From the NCBI GenBank assembly GCA_022825265.1, contig JAJDXE010000005.1:62001-126000 (forward strand): a stretch of 64,000 nt of DNA. Reading direction: 5' to 3'. The notes beneath the pieces are model-generated. The model was given only the letters and a program-made list of their open reading frames with translations. It had not been told where the DNA came from and did not search any database. Positions 26,201 to 32,907 of the stretch are shown here, piece by piece. A program made the position numbers and the translations under genes. This stretch comes from Dehalococcoidia bacterium. GTDB lineage: Bacteria > Chloroflexota > Dehalococcoidia > Bin125. Every line of letters starts with the position of its first letter. The stretch's first letter is position 1.

Positions 26201-26828
26201 CCTCGCGAATCACCCGACTCCTGTTGTTGGTCAGATCGAGCCGTAGGCGTGTTGGCATATCCGACAAACGTCGAAGGTCGTTCACGGGAACACGGGTGCT
26301 GTCGCGCTGGATAGTGAAAGCAGAAAAGTCTGACCACTGAGCCCCAAATGCTGTGATCTCCTCGCAGAAGGTCACATAGATGTATCGGCCCGTAGAGTCC
26401 GTCTGGATCGAATCGATCTGCGGTGCCGCATCAGTGCTGTTCGTGACCGCCTGATCCATGAACGCGGCTACCGTTCCGCTACTGCCCGTGAGTGTGGAGC
26501 CGACCGCCGAATAGCTAACCGTGACGTCTTGATCGGTGCAATCGACGTCTGGCACCGCCTCCATCAATGTCAACGCCACATCCGTTCCGTTGATCGAGGC
26601 CGATGAAACAGTTCGCGACTCCCCGCCGAGCTTGACCGTGAAATCGGAAGCGACGGCGCTACTGGTCGAGGTCAGTTCCTCCGAGAACGTGATCGTCAGC
26701 GTGACTCCATCAACGCTGGCTGTCTCTGCGATCAAACCCGACTGCGCATCCGCCAGGTCTGTCAGCAGCCAGAGGATTGTCAACGACGCGAGCAACGCAG
26801 CCGCGATCGCAGTCGTTGGGCGCAACAC
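20238..26828 (-). CDS. Giant secreted SwmB-repeat protein
   Basis: The 2,196 residues begin with a signal peptide (AIAAALLASLTILWLL, cleavage near ADAQS). About 19 tandem repeats of 90-110 residues follow, each with a V-D-G-x-x-L-x-I-T-F start, an SVSISG-x-x-V-x-L-T-L-S middle, an x-V-S-Y-x-x-P strand and an end such as SVTNNTD. This is the SwmB-like beta-sandwich repeat of cell-surface motility and adhesion proteins. The last ~220 residues form a different Trp/Pro-rich domain. There is no LPXTG or clear anchor. GC is slightly lower than in neighbours. Surface adhesin is inferred. Confidence 0.85.
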   Translation of the reverse strand: MLRPTTAIAAALLASLTILWLLTDLADAQSGLIAETASVDGVTLTITFSEELTSTSSAVASDFTVKLGGESRTVSSASINGTDVALTLMEAVPDVDCTDQDVTVSYSAVGSTLTGSSGTVAAFMDQAVTNSTDAAPQIDSIQTDSTGRYIYVTFCEEITAFGAQWSDFSAFTIQRDSTRVPVNDLRRLSDMPTRLRLDLTNNRSRVIREGEMVTVAYDSSKANEDDPFGDANQGNKLVESWSARSVTNNVDSPPTLKSVSALYDIVTLTFSEALDEDSVPDGDAFTIGGVQHAPSVDDVAISGDIVTLTTSSILHNTNTPTYTLSYSEPNQSPLRQLDGAHNVADISSFQFQSSTPTARPKVKEAEVDGATLTITFDLPLKAVAPASAFTVAGEDGITVSATSYSGSVVTLTLSPAVSTGSTITVSYTVPDAPPRVEGRNTRDAEAFSGQSVTNSTAAPAPAFSQATVSADGTELTISFSLALDTTSDGLPDKSTFSLSGTSGSVESVSISGSSVSLTLSPIADINETITVSYAPPSDATAARLQSSAHSKAAETFLNKAVTNNADGKPRPVSAVVDGDEVVIGFDRNLDDQSEPATSAFAIGGVTATVSDVAISGKSLTLTISSAVTHVDTITVDYTSPMEMPLKRDGSSLLVDSFSGQSVTNDTGDPTPTFDSASVDATGRTLTIVMSHPLLATSAGIPAASTFSLGGTTGAAIDSVSISDSTILLDLDPAADISETATISYTPPDNSADPALQSAQGGWKTAAWSNESVTNNADGVPRLLGGSGNADSLVLEFDRALDDSSVPPKTDFSVTPTGKTVSGVDVDGASVTLTLSEPLAYGDEVSVSYSATGSMKLRRDGSTLEVAAFSGIEIENETPEPLLRSVVGDETTILLTFTKTLDTMVMPDATAFSLGADQPTVTAVTLASTTVALTLGRALQEGTEYTLTYTVPMTSPLTTSDSSTVPAFSEPVTNNTDVAPTALSATGDGSTVSIEFEQSLDSGSAVAADLFSITADSEVSVSAVSFDDDSLDLTLSRALAEDEVASIIYSKPTLAGIADSSDNRTDSFTLAIDNQTDTAPVPVSGVIEDDTITIILDQALYADPRFSPLAEGSVVYDHFTLSGTDADVTEIEISNGGPGGVGKIVLTLSEAVNEGDSLTLRYLPSTGNIPIRDDDAGQNRAEINNYPLKNLTDHPPVVESATLDGKTLVVTFDQELDANSIPDKTAFSLSDDGPAVASLTIDAEALTLTLVSTAIEDAEYTLSYTAPLMDGLSDGTGNDVVDFTQMVENTTDYAPSVDAITTNKSGTAVFVAFDQAINIPNSFRASSFSFDSNIVIHSVDIDPDVIGNIQLKFDLSEETPIREGAEVTLSYEQPETGGLHDDSGNLVDSFSKPVDNLVDVSPALAKDSEGKEKVTVSGYVLTIEFDQALDPEHVPPANCGQLENETVRNACNENPNITWFEVYRGVSTRIELESIGVANNIVTLGLKKRVARDDSIRVIYSPESLDGGRWNLRDTSPDWNPVLTFDPVDAMNVTPAHPSSVEFDRKMSSQIVIEFDGPLPDEGLSLGPWISVLAGQSSLGIDRIDVQGSTLAIGLSTTVPECVDVRIEYSSEVGDWVDGLGRAIDSFSLPVDNFINVDWKLRCIESDFGRVILTFASKNDIGIGPGHQWELTVNGEDREVAVTQDEDKPKVTLTPAPSVCAGDTIGIRPSSMAPREHRQPISRAAPCAVSAVADGVTLTVTFDSALDGAVPATADFTMSGEVTVEAIDGIAGTVLTLRLSSPGIRAGQETVLSYSGSNLMGGGLTVGPFAVEISDHTAPPELESAYGIGSSIFLTFDQPLFPRDIPASRFILSGPGLDQQVKTVSVGGSSVYLELTSRLRDEPDLFGLVYLAGSRGGLAGLTGSRVGDSVFIVQNYTETPPSVLSAVANGLRLKVTFDQRIEANGALPSDFVVVAGRRTIAVESLAWSESGVILRLAERVTSLDAVALLYSPGEGREVRDRAQNTLAEFRFWAENETPKPKTLQEKVEGARLRASGETSLERELVRGFASGEGMRVNVAAGDGWTSAARGRLKAMVDAGGIGDGPTRIHVAPIDDLSAMLEHFPSVPPSCWHGEPEDGISAWWVGESDLPGVPTDLGVRVRLVGAFDGFHAVSVCVLDLITGKWRPFAAGRPIVGPAFILIREMPYGLNWDRLPLAG

Positions 26829-26906
26829 CCGACGATACTAGGATTTGTACGTCCTCTGGTCATCAGTGCACGCCCGATACACGTATCAGGACCCGTATGC
26901 GTGCAG

Positions 26907-27704
26907 TTATCGTGCAGTCCAGTTCGGCGGCCGCTTCTCGACAAAGGCTCTGGGGCCTTCCTTGGCGTCCTCGGAGTTCAGCACCGTCCGGCTCACCCAC
27001 TGGCCGACGCGGTACGACTCGTCGATCTGCAGTTGCCGCCACTGCTGCGCCATGAACTTCGTGCCCTCAACCGCCAGCGGCGCATTGGCCGCGATCATCT
27101 CCGCGATCTCGACCGCCCGAGGCATCAGCGCCTCCGGTTCGAGAATCTCCCGGATCAAACCCATCCGCAACGCATCCTCGGGCGAGATCCGGTCGGCGGT
27201 CAGCATGATGTACAGCGCGTCGCCGATCGGCAGCATCCGAGCCAGGTGGTGGATCGCATAGCCCGGCATGATCCCGCGCTTGACCTCGAACAGTCCGAAG
27301 AACGCCTCGGTCGACGCAATCCGGATGTCGCAGTCCAGCGCCCGCTCCAGCCCGCCGGCGATGCACAGCCCGTTGATTGCCGCAATGAACGGCTTCCGAG
27401 CACGAGCGAACGGCATCGACTCATCCAGGTCGTAGCCCATCGTGTTGCGCAGACCCTGGCGTCGCTGATTGCCCTCGTTCATCTCCTTGAGGTCGGCCCC
27501 CGCCGAGAACGCCCGGCCCGCGCCCGTTAGGATCGCCGCGCGCATGTTGGGATCAGACTCCAGGTCGTCAACCGCCTCCTGCATCAGCCGCCGCAAATCG
27601 CCGCCCAGCGCATTCAGCCGGTGCGGCCGATTCATCGTCAGGACGGCGTAGTGATCGAACTTCTCGTAGATCAGGTCCGGCGCGTCACTCGCTGGGTCGG
27701 CCAT
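26907..27704 (-). CDS. Enoyl-CoA hydratase/isomerase family protein
   Basis: The 265-residue crotonase-fold enzyme has NRPHRLNALGG, the oxyanion segment GRAFSAGADLKEM, and GLCIAGGLERALDCD with EVKRGIMPGYAIHHL holding the two glutamate positions. It acts on acyl-CoA substrates; the exact one is unknown. It lies 10 bp downstream of an SDR gene on the same strand, so the pair probably forms a small catabolic operon. Confidence 0.9.
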   Translation of the reverse strand: MADPASDAPDLIYEKFDHYAVLTMNRPHRLNALGGDLRRLMQEAVDDLESDPNMRAAILTGAGRAFSAGADLKEMNEGNQRRQGLRNTMGYDLDESMPFARARKPFIAAINGLCIAGGLERALDCDIRIASTEAFFGLFEVKRGIMPGYAIHHLARMLPIGDALYIMLTADRISPEDALRMGLIREILEPEALMPRAVEIAEMIAANAPLAVEGTKFMAQQWRQLQIDESYRVGQWVSRTVLNSEDAKEGPRAFVEKRPPNWTAR

Positions 27705-27714
27705 CGTTGGCTCC

Positions 27715-28500
27715 CTACAGGTCTGCCAGGATGTCGCGCATCTCCTGGTCGTCGACGATGTTGCCCGTGTAGGTCGCCGGCTGGGATGCGATCCAGACGC
27801 TGGCTCGAGCCATCCAGTCGGCCGACTCGAATTCGGTCTGCGGATTGTCCGGCGTCGTCAATGCGTACCAGTGCCCCGGCGTTTTGATCAGATAGCGCAG
27901 GGTCAGCACGTTGCAGGCGATCTGATACTGCTGCAGCTCCATCGCCCAGCCCTGCGTGATCCGCTCCAGCCCCGCCTTGACCATCCCGTAGAACTGCCCG
28001 CCCTCGCGAACATCCGCATACGGACCGGGACCGGGAAAATCGGCCGCGCCTGAGGAGATGTTGATAATGTCCCCGCCCGATTCCTTCATGTGCTCAACCG
28101 CGTACTTGGCCAGCAGCACCGGGCCGCGCAGGTCAAGCTGCCAGATCAAGTCAATGTGCCGGTCCTGGACGGACTCCAGCGTGCCCGGCACCAGCACCGC
28201 CGCATTATTGATCAGGATGTCCAGCCCGCCCAGCTCGGATGCGGTCGTATCGATCGCGCGGACGATCGACTCCGGGTCCCGCACGTCGAGCTGCACCGGA
28301 ACCGCGTGGCCCCCAGCCTGCCGAATCTCCTCCGCAACCGTTCGAATCGTCCCAGGCAGCCGAGGATCCGGAGACGCCTCATCCGACCGCGCCGCCACCG
28401 CCACCGCCGCGCCATGCGCCGCCAGCCCGCGTGCGATATCAGCGCCGATCCCACGGCTAGACCCCGTTACCAGCGCCTTCCGTCCGTCCAACAGTCCCAT
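27715..28500 (-). CDS. Short-chain dehydrogenase/reductase
   Basis: This is a classical SDR of 261 residues: TGSSRGIG nucleotide motif near residue 12, LDVRD, NNAAVL, NISSG and the catalytic YGMVK (Tyr and Lys). Insertions around the 40s (SPDPRLPGT) and a C-terminal cap set it apart from fatty-acid FabG. It is divergent from the FGE-like gene and co-directional with the hydratase gene. Confidence 0.9.
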   Translation of the reverse strand: MGLLDGRKALVTGSSRGIGADIARGLAAHGAAVAVAARSDEASPDPRLPGTIRTVAEEIRQAGGHAVPVQLDVRDPESIVRAIDTTASELGGLDILINNAAVLVPGTLESVQDRHIDLIWQLDLRGPVLLAKYAVEHMKESGGDIINISSGAADFPGPGPYADVREGGQFYGMVKAGLERITQGWAMELQQYQIACNVLTLRYLIKTPGHWYALTTPDNPQTEFESADWMARASVWIASQPATYTGNIVDDQEMRDILADL

Positions 28501-28577
28501 GTGATTCCACTTTCTTGCAGGCCCAGAGCGAACGCGGTCAGTCTATACGCAGTCCGGCTCGGCGATACCATGCGCCT

Positions 28578-29291
28578 ATGTCGACTCTCAGTGCGATCAC
28601 TGAAGTGCCACTGATCGAACTACCCGGCGGCGCCTTCACCATGGGCGCCGATCACCAGCGTCGCGACGAGCGCCCCGCTCATCAGGTAAATCTCGCCCCA
28701 TTCCGCGCGGCCGAGCGTCCAGTCAGCAACGAGCAATACAGCGCATTCATCGACCAAACCGACGCCTCGCCCCCGCCCTTCTGGTCTCACGACAACTTCC
28801 ACATTCCCGAAGCGCCGGTCGTCGGTATCTCCTGGCACGACGCCGTCGCCTACTGCGAGTGGCTCTCGGAACAGACTGGGACTGGATTCCGCCTACCCAC
28901 CGAGGCCGAGCGAGAATACGCCGCCCGCGGCGGACTCGAACACGCCGATTGGCCTGAACCATTTGACGCCTGGCCGAACGAGCTTGCCCGATCCTCGATC
29001 GCCACGGCCGAGCATCCACACGTCCCGCTCGAGGCCTGCCGCAACGGCTTCGGCCTCTACTGCATGGCCGACAACGTCCACGAGTGGTGTTCCGACTGGT
29101 ACGACCGCAACTACTACTCGGTCTCGCCCTCAAGCGCCCCGACCGGTCCCGAATCAGGTATGCGCCGCGCCAGCCGAGGCGGCTCATGGCGCCATCGGAT
29201 CAAGTTCACCCGAGTCAGCGCTCGCTCCAGCCTCTCGCCCAGCTATCGCTACAACGACTACGGCTTCCGCTTCTACGCCGACGCCGACTAG
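28578..29291 (+). CDS. Formylglycine-generating-enzyme-like (SUMF1 fold) protein without catalytic Cys
   Basis: The 237 residues start MSTLSAITEVPLIELPGG; an ATG further upstream at 28515 adds no family sequence. SUMF1/DUF323 signatures include GGAFTMGAD, PVVGISWHDAVAYCEWLSE, FRLPTEAEREYAARGG, DNVHEWCSDWYD and RASRGGSWRHR, ending GFRFYAD. The cysteine pair of true sulfatase-activating FGE is missing, being replaced by Lys and Ser/Arg in the KFTRVSARSS segment. A non-oxidase or binding role is likely. It is 17 bp upstream of the MetE-like gene. Confidence 0.85.
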   Translation: MSTLSAITEVPLIELPGGAFTMGADHQRRDERPAHQVNLAPFRAAERPVSNEQYSAFIDQTDASPPPFWSHDNFHIPEAPVVGISWHDAVAYCEWLSEQTGTGFRLPTEAEREYAARGGLEHADWPEPFDAWPNELARSSIATAEHPHVPLEACRNGFGLYCMADNVHEWCSDWYDRNYYSVSPSSAPTGPESGMRRASRGGSWRHRIKFTRVSARSSLSPSYRYNDYGFRFYADAD

Positions 29292-29308
29292 AGAGCCGAG
29301 GATCGATC

Positions 29309-30319
29309 ATGCCCATCCGCACCACCGTCGTCGGCTCCTGGCCGATCCCATTCGGACAACGCCTCGAGCTCAAGCGATACTACGCCGGCGAGCTCTCGGA
29401 CGATGAGGCTGACGGCGTCCTCCGGACCGCCGCGCGGATCGCGATGGACGAACAGATCGCCTGCGGACTCGATCAGATCATGGGCGGCGAAGTCTTCGCA
29501 CCCGACTTTCTCCATCACATCCCGCCTCGGCTTGCCGGGCTCGAGACGCTCGCCCCGCGAATCACGTCGAGGGGGCAGCAGGGTGTGGGGCGCTATCGAG
29601 TGGCCGGCAAAGTTACCGCGCCTCGCGGCACCGGCCACGCCAAGGCCTGGCGCCGCGAACGCGAGATCGAACCGCGCCTGGACAAAGCCTCCGTGCCCTC
29701 GCCGTTGACCATCGGCGGAGGATTCGTCACCGACGAGGTTGGCAGCGAGGCCGGTCACCTGAATGATCTCATCGAAGTCGTCCAGGACGAGATCAGCGAC
29801 ATGGTCGACCACGGATTGCGGGAAATCCAACTCGACGCGCCCGGCGAAGCGATCAACCTGGTTTCCGAGCGCGAGACCGCAGATTCGCTGCTCTCGCTGG
29901 TCAAGGAACCCTTGGAGCTGGCCGCAGATATCACCAGGACGATCCACTTCTGCCTCGGCGACATCGCCCGCAAGCCTTCAATCGAGGTGCAAAACCTGCG
30001 CGCGTTGATCCCCTTCATCCAACGACTCGACGGCATCGTCGACCGAGTCCACGTCGAGTGCTCCTACTCGGGCCAGTGGGAGGAACACAGCCTGCTGGCC
30101 GAACTGCCGCAGAGCATGGAGATCATCGCCGGCATCGCCGACGTCAAATCGAAACCAGCGCCGGTCTCCGAGCTACGCCAGAAGATTGAACAACTCGTTG
30201 ATGTGATTCCGCCCGAGCGCTTGCTCGTCTCAACCAGCTGCGGCGTCGGCCGTGTCCCCCACGACGAGGCCATCCGCCTGATGCGTAACCTCGTCAAAGC
30301 CGCAGCCCTCGTCGGCTAG
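29309..30319 (+). CDS. MetE-like (cobalamin-independent methionine synthase C-domain) protein
   Basis: The 336 residues correspond to the catalytic half of MetE only: TTVVGSWP start, GEVFAPDFL, a zinc-site His and Cys (HVECS) and the closing Cys in STSCGVGRVPHDEA. Single-domain MetE-like proteins are often methyltransferases of unknown methyl donor and need not make methionine. ATG 29309 is chosen; the frame extends upstream into the FGE-like gene without family sequence. It lies between FGE-like and aldo-keto reductase genes. Confidence 0.85.
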   Translation: MPIRTTVVGSWPIPFGQRLELKRYYAGELSDDEADGVLRTAARIAMDEQIACGLDQIMGGEVFAPDFLHHIPPRLAGLETLAPRITSRGQQGVGRYRVAGKVTAPRGTGHAKAWRREREIEPRLDKASVPSPLTIGGGFVTDEVGSEAGHLNDLIEVVQDEISDMVDHGLREIQLDAPGEAINLVSERETADSLLSLVKEPLELAADITRTIHFCLGDIARKPSIEVQNLRALIPFIQRLDGIVDRVHVECSYSGQWEEHSLLAELPQSMEIIAGIADVKSKPAPVSELRQKIEQLVDVIPPERLLVSTSCGVGRVPHDEAIRLMRNLVKAAALVG

Positions 30320-30341
30320 TCCTAGTCCAGAGGAGAAATCA

Positions 30342-31346
30342 ATGGAAATCAGACCACTCGGACGCACTGGCGTACAGGTCTCCAGCCTCTGCCTCGGCTG
30401 CATGATGTTTGGCCGGCGCACCGAGCCGGAGGAGTCCTACGCCATCATCGACCGTGCCCTCGACGCCGGAATCAACTTTCTCGACACGGCCAACGTCTAT
30501 GCGCTCGGCCGCAGTGAGGAGATCACCGGCGAGGCGCTCAAGCGCAACGGCCAGCGACATAACGTCGTCCTCGCGACCAAGGTCCACGGTCAGATGGATG
30601 CCGAGGACCCCAACGCCCGAGGCAACAGCCGACGCCACATCATCGAGCAGTGCGAGGCAAGCCTGCGCCGCCTGCAGACCGACTACATCGACCTCTACCA
30701 GCTCCACCGGCCGCAGCCCGACATCCCGATCGACGAGACCCTGCGCGCGCTCGACGACCTGGTCCGCGACGGCAAGATTCGCTACATCGGCACCAGCAAC
30801 TTCGGCGGCTGGGAGTTGGTCGAGTCGCTCTGGGTCGCCAAGGAGCTCGGCCTCAACCGAGTCGTCTGCGAGCAGCCCGCCTACAACCTGCTCGACCGCC
30901 GGGTCGAGAGCGAGCTCCTGCCCGCCGCCCAGACCTTCGGCATCGCCGTCATCCCCTGGGGCCCCTTGGGTGGCGGACTGCTCAGCGGCCGCTACCAGCG
31001 AGGCGAACCACTGCCCGCCGACGGCCGCTACGCGCTCAATCCGCGTCAACAGCAGCGAGTCACCGACGGCGTCTTCGACGTCATCGAAGGCCTCACGCCC
31101 ATCGCCCAAGAGAAAGGCTGCACCCTCTCCCAGCTCGCCCTCGCCTGGTGCGAGCAACAGCCCGGCGTCACCAGCCCAATCATTGGCCCTAGAACGATGG
31201 AACAACTCGAAGACAACCTCGGCTCAGCCGACGTCGTCATCACCGACGAAGACCGGGAGCGAATCGACGCCATCAACCCACCCGGCTGGACCGTCACCCC
31301 CTACTACGAACTCCTCAGACGCCCGCACGAGTACCGCATTCTGTAG
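30342..31346 (+). CDS. Aldo/keto reductase
   Basis: This NAD(P)H-dependent carbonyl reductase has 334 residues. The catalytic tetrad is visible as FLDTANVYALG (Asp and Tyr), LATKVHG (Lys) and LYQLHRPQP (His), plus the cofactor-binding IGPRTMEQLEDNL near the C-terminus. A good aggagaa site precedes ATG 30342. It follows the MetE-like gene by 22 bp and is convergent with the SDR at 31354. Substrate unknown. Confidence 0.93.
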   Translation: MEIRPLGRTGVQVSSLCLGCMMFGRRTEPEESYAIIDRALDAGINFLDTANVYALGRSEEITGEALKRNGQRHNVVLATKVHGQMDAEDPNARGNSRRHIIEQCEASLRRLQTDYIDLYQLHRPQPDIPIDETLRALDDLVRDGKIRYIGTSNFGGWELVESLWVAKELGLNRVVCEQPAYNLLDRRVESELLPAAQTFGIAVIPWGPLGGGLLSGRYQRGEPLPADGRYALNPRQQQRVTDGVFDVIEGLTPIAQEKGCTLSQLALAWCEQQPGVTSPIIGPRTMEQLEDNLGSADVVITDEDRERIDAINPPGWTVTPYYELLRRPHEYRIL

Positions 31347-31353
31347 ACGGAGA

Positions 31354-32139
31354 TCAGTAGTAGATCCCCCGACCGACCCCACCACCCGCGGCGATCGTGT
31401 CGCCCGTAATCGCAATCGACTTCGGCGAGGCCAGGAACGCCACGATGTTGGCAATGTCGTCTGAATCAATGATCGTCTGCACCGAGTTGCCCGACGCCAT
31501 CCGAGCCTCAGCCTCCTCCAGCGAGATCCCGTTCGACTCGGCAATCTGAGCGATCCGCTCAGGCGTCGCCTCGGTCCGCGTCAACCCAGGATGCACCACG
31601 GTCACATTGATCCCATCCGGGCCTAGCTCATCCGCCAGATTCTTGGTCATCGCCGCCACCGACACGTTGCGAATCGATCCCACCGTGTTTCCACTGCCGC
31701 GAGCCGCCAGACCCGACACATTGACAATCCGACCCCAGCCCTGCTCCTGCATGTACGGAGCAGCCGCCCGCGAACAGCGCAGATAGCCCAGCACCTTGAC
31801 CTGCAGGTCGGCCAGCGCGTGATCCGCCGTCAGATCGGCCAGCTTCATCGGACCATGCACGCTGCCCGGCGAGGCCGCATTGTTGACCAGGATGTCCAAT
31901 CCGCCCATCGCCTCCGCCGCGCCCGAGACCATCGAGTCCACCGAATCGTCATCTGCCGCGTCATATGCGAACCAGGCCGCTCCGCCCAACTCGTCCGCCG
32001 CTGCCGCCAGACGTTCCGGATCGCGTGCCGAGATCGCGACCTCGCAGCCTTCCTCGATCAGCACCCGCGCAATCGCCTTGCCGATCCCTCGGCTGCCGCC
32101 GGTGACCAGCGCTCGTTTGCCCTGCAGTTGCAGATCCAT
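31354..32139 (-). CDS. SDR-fold protein lacking the canonical Tyr-Lys pair
   Basis: The 261 residues carry the Rossmann motif TGGSRGIGKAIA, NNAASPG and IVNVSGLAARG, and end GGGVGRGIYY. Where SDRs have Y-x-x-x-K this protein reads SIRNVSVAAM, with neither Tyr nor Lys aligned. MDLQLQGKRALVTGG is used as start; a longer frame to 32265 overlaps the next gene. It starts 2 bp after the phosphoesterase stop, so the two are coupled. It may have altered chemistry or a binding role. Confidence 0.85.
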   Translation of the reverse strand: MDLQLQGKRALVTGGSRGIGKAIARVLIEEGCEVAISARDPERLAAAADELGGAAWFAYDAADDDSVDSMVSGAAEAMGGLDILVNNAASPGSVHGPMKLADLTADHALADLQVKVLGYLRCSRAAAPYMQEQGWGRIVNVSGLAARGSGNTVGSIRNVSVAAMTKNLADELGPDGINVTVVHPGLTRTEATPERIAQIAESNGISLEEAEARMASGNSVQTIIDSDDIANIVAFLASPKSIAITGDTIAAGGGVGRGIYY

Positions 32140-32140
32140 C

Positions 32141-32806
32141 TCAGGCTCCGTTCGACTCATGCGTGGGAATGACGCGCTCGTGCGGCGCTTTGAGGAACTC
32201 TTCCGGGCCGATCTCATGGCCATCGAGCGATGCCTCCACCACATGCCCATATTCGACCACCACATGCTGAGGACGAGAGGGATTCCGATGACCCTCAGAC
32301 GGACCCAGCGCCACGATCTCCGCCTCCAGCCGATGCGGCGTAACCGTCAGCATCCCGATCGCCCCCAGCCTGGTCGACAGATGATGCGGCAACGACGGGC
32401 TGCCCGGATTGATCAGCAACACATCATCGCGGTACTCCAGCCGCTCCACGTGTGTATCTCCACCGATCAGTACATCCACCCACTCATCGTTCAGCGAGGC
32501 CGCCAGGATCTCGCCAATCGGCCTCGACTCGGGACGCAGTTCATGCGCCAGCCCAATCCGAAACCCTTCGACGTCGAGAAACTGATGCTCCGCCAACCGC
32601 GGATCATCGAAGATGTCGTTGTTGCCGCGCACCGCCAGCACCGGCGCGAACTGTTCACACCAGTCGAGCACGGCCGGCACCGTGATGTCGCCACCGTGCA
32701 GGATCAGGTCGACGCCGGACAGCGCCTCCCCCGTCTCCGGCCCCAGATCGTCCATGGAGTGCAGCAGTTGCGGGAGATGAGTGTCGGAAATCAGCCCAAT
32801 GCGCAT
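32141..32806 (-). CDS. Metallophosphoesterase, YfcE/MJ0936 type
   Basis: The 221-residue protein has ligands in GLISDTHLP (Asp8, His10), HGGDIT, VRGNND and IGGDTHVE, then NPGSPSLP, typical of the small bimetal phosphodiesterases of the YfcE group. The last ~40 residues extend beyond the usual domain. It heads a two-gene unit with the SDR-fold gene and is divergent from the thiolase gene; the 101-bp gap holds operator-like repeats. Confidence 0.88.
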   Translation of the reverse strand: MRIGLISDTHLPQLLHSMDDLGPETGEALSGVDLILHGGDITVPAVLDWCEQFAPVLAVRGNNDIFDDPRLAEHQFLDVEGFRIGLAHELRPESRPIGEILAASLNDEWVDVLIGGDTHVERLEYRDDVLLINPGSPSLPHHLSTRLGAIGMLTVTPHRLEAEIVALGPSEGHRNPSRPQHVVVEYGHVVEASLDGHEIGPEEFLKAPHERVIPTHESNGA

Positions 32807-32855
32807 GCAGGCAGGCTACGCCTGAGCTGGAATCAGCGCTAGCCTGATCGAGCTT

Positions 32856-32894
32856 GCGTCTGTGGACGCTCAGCGTATCGCGTCTGTGGACGCT
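32856..32894 (+). promoter_or_regulatory. Twin palindromic operator-like sites
   Basis: The 15-bp sequence gcgtctgtggacgct occurs at 32856-32870 and 32880-32894, a 24-bp period. Each copy is an inverted repeat gcgtc-tgtg(g)-gacgc. The second abuts the gaaagg ribosome site of the thiolase gene. This is consistent with a repressor operator controlling the thiolase/DUF35 pair or both divergent units. Confidence 0.5.
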
Positions 32895-32907
32895 GAAAGG
32901 TTGTGAG

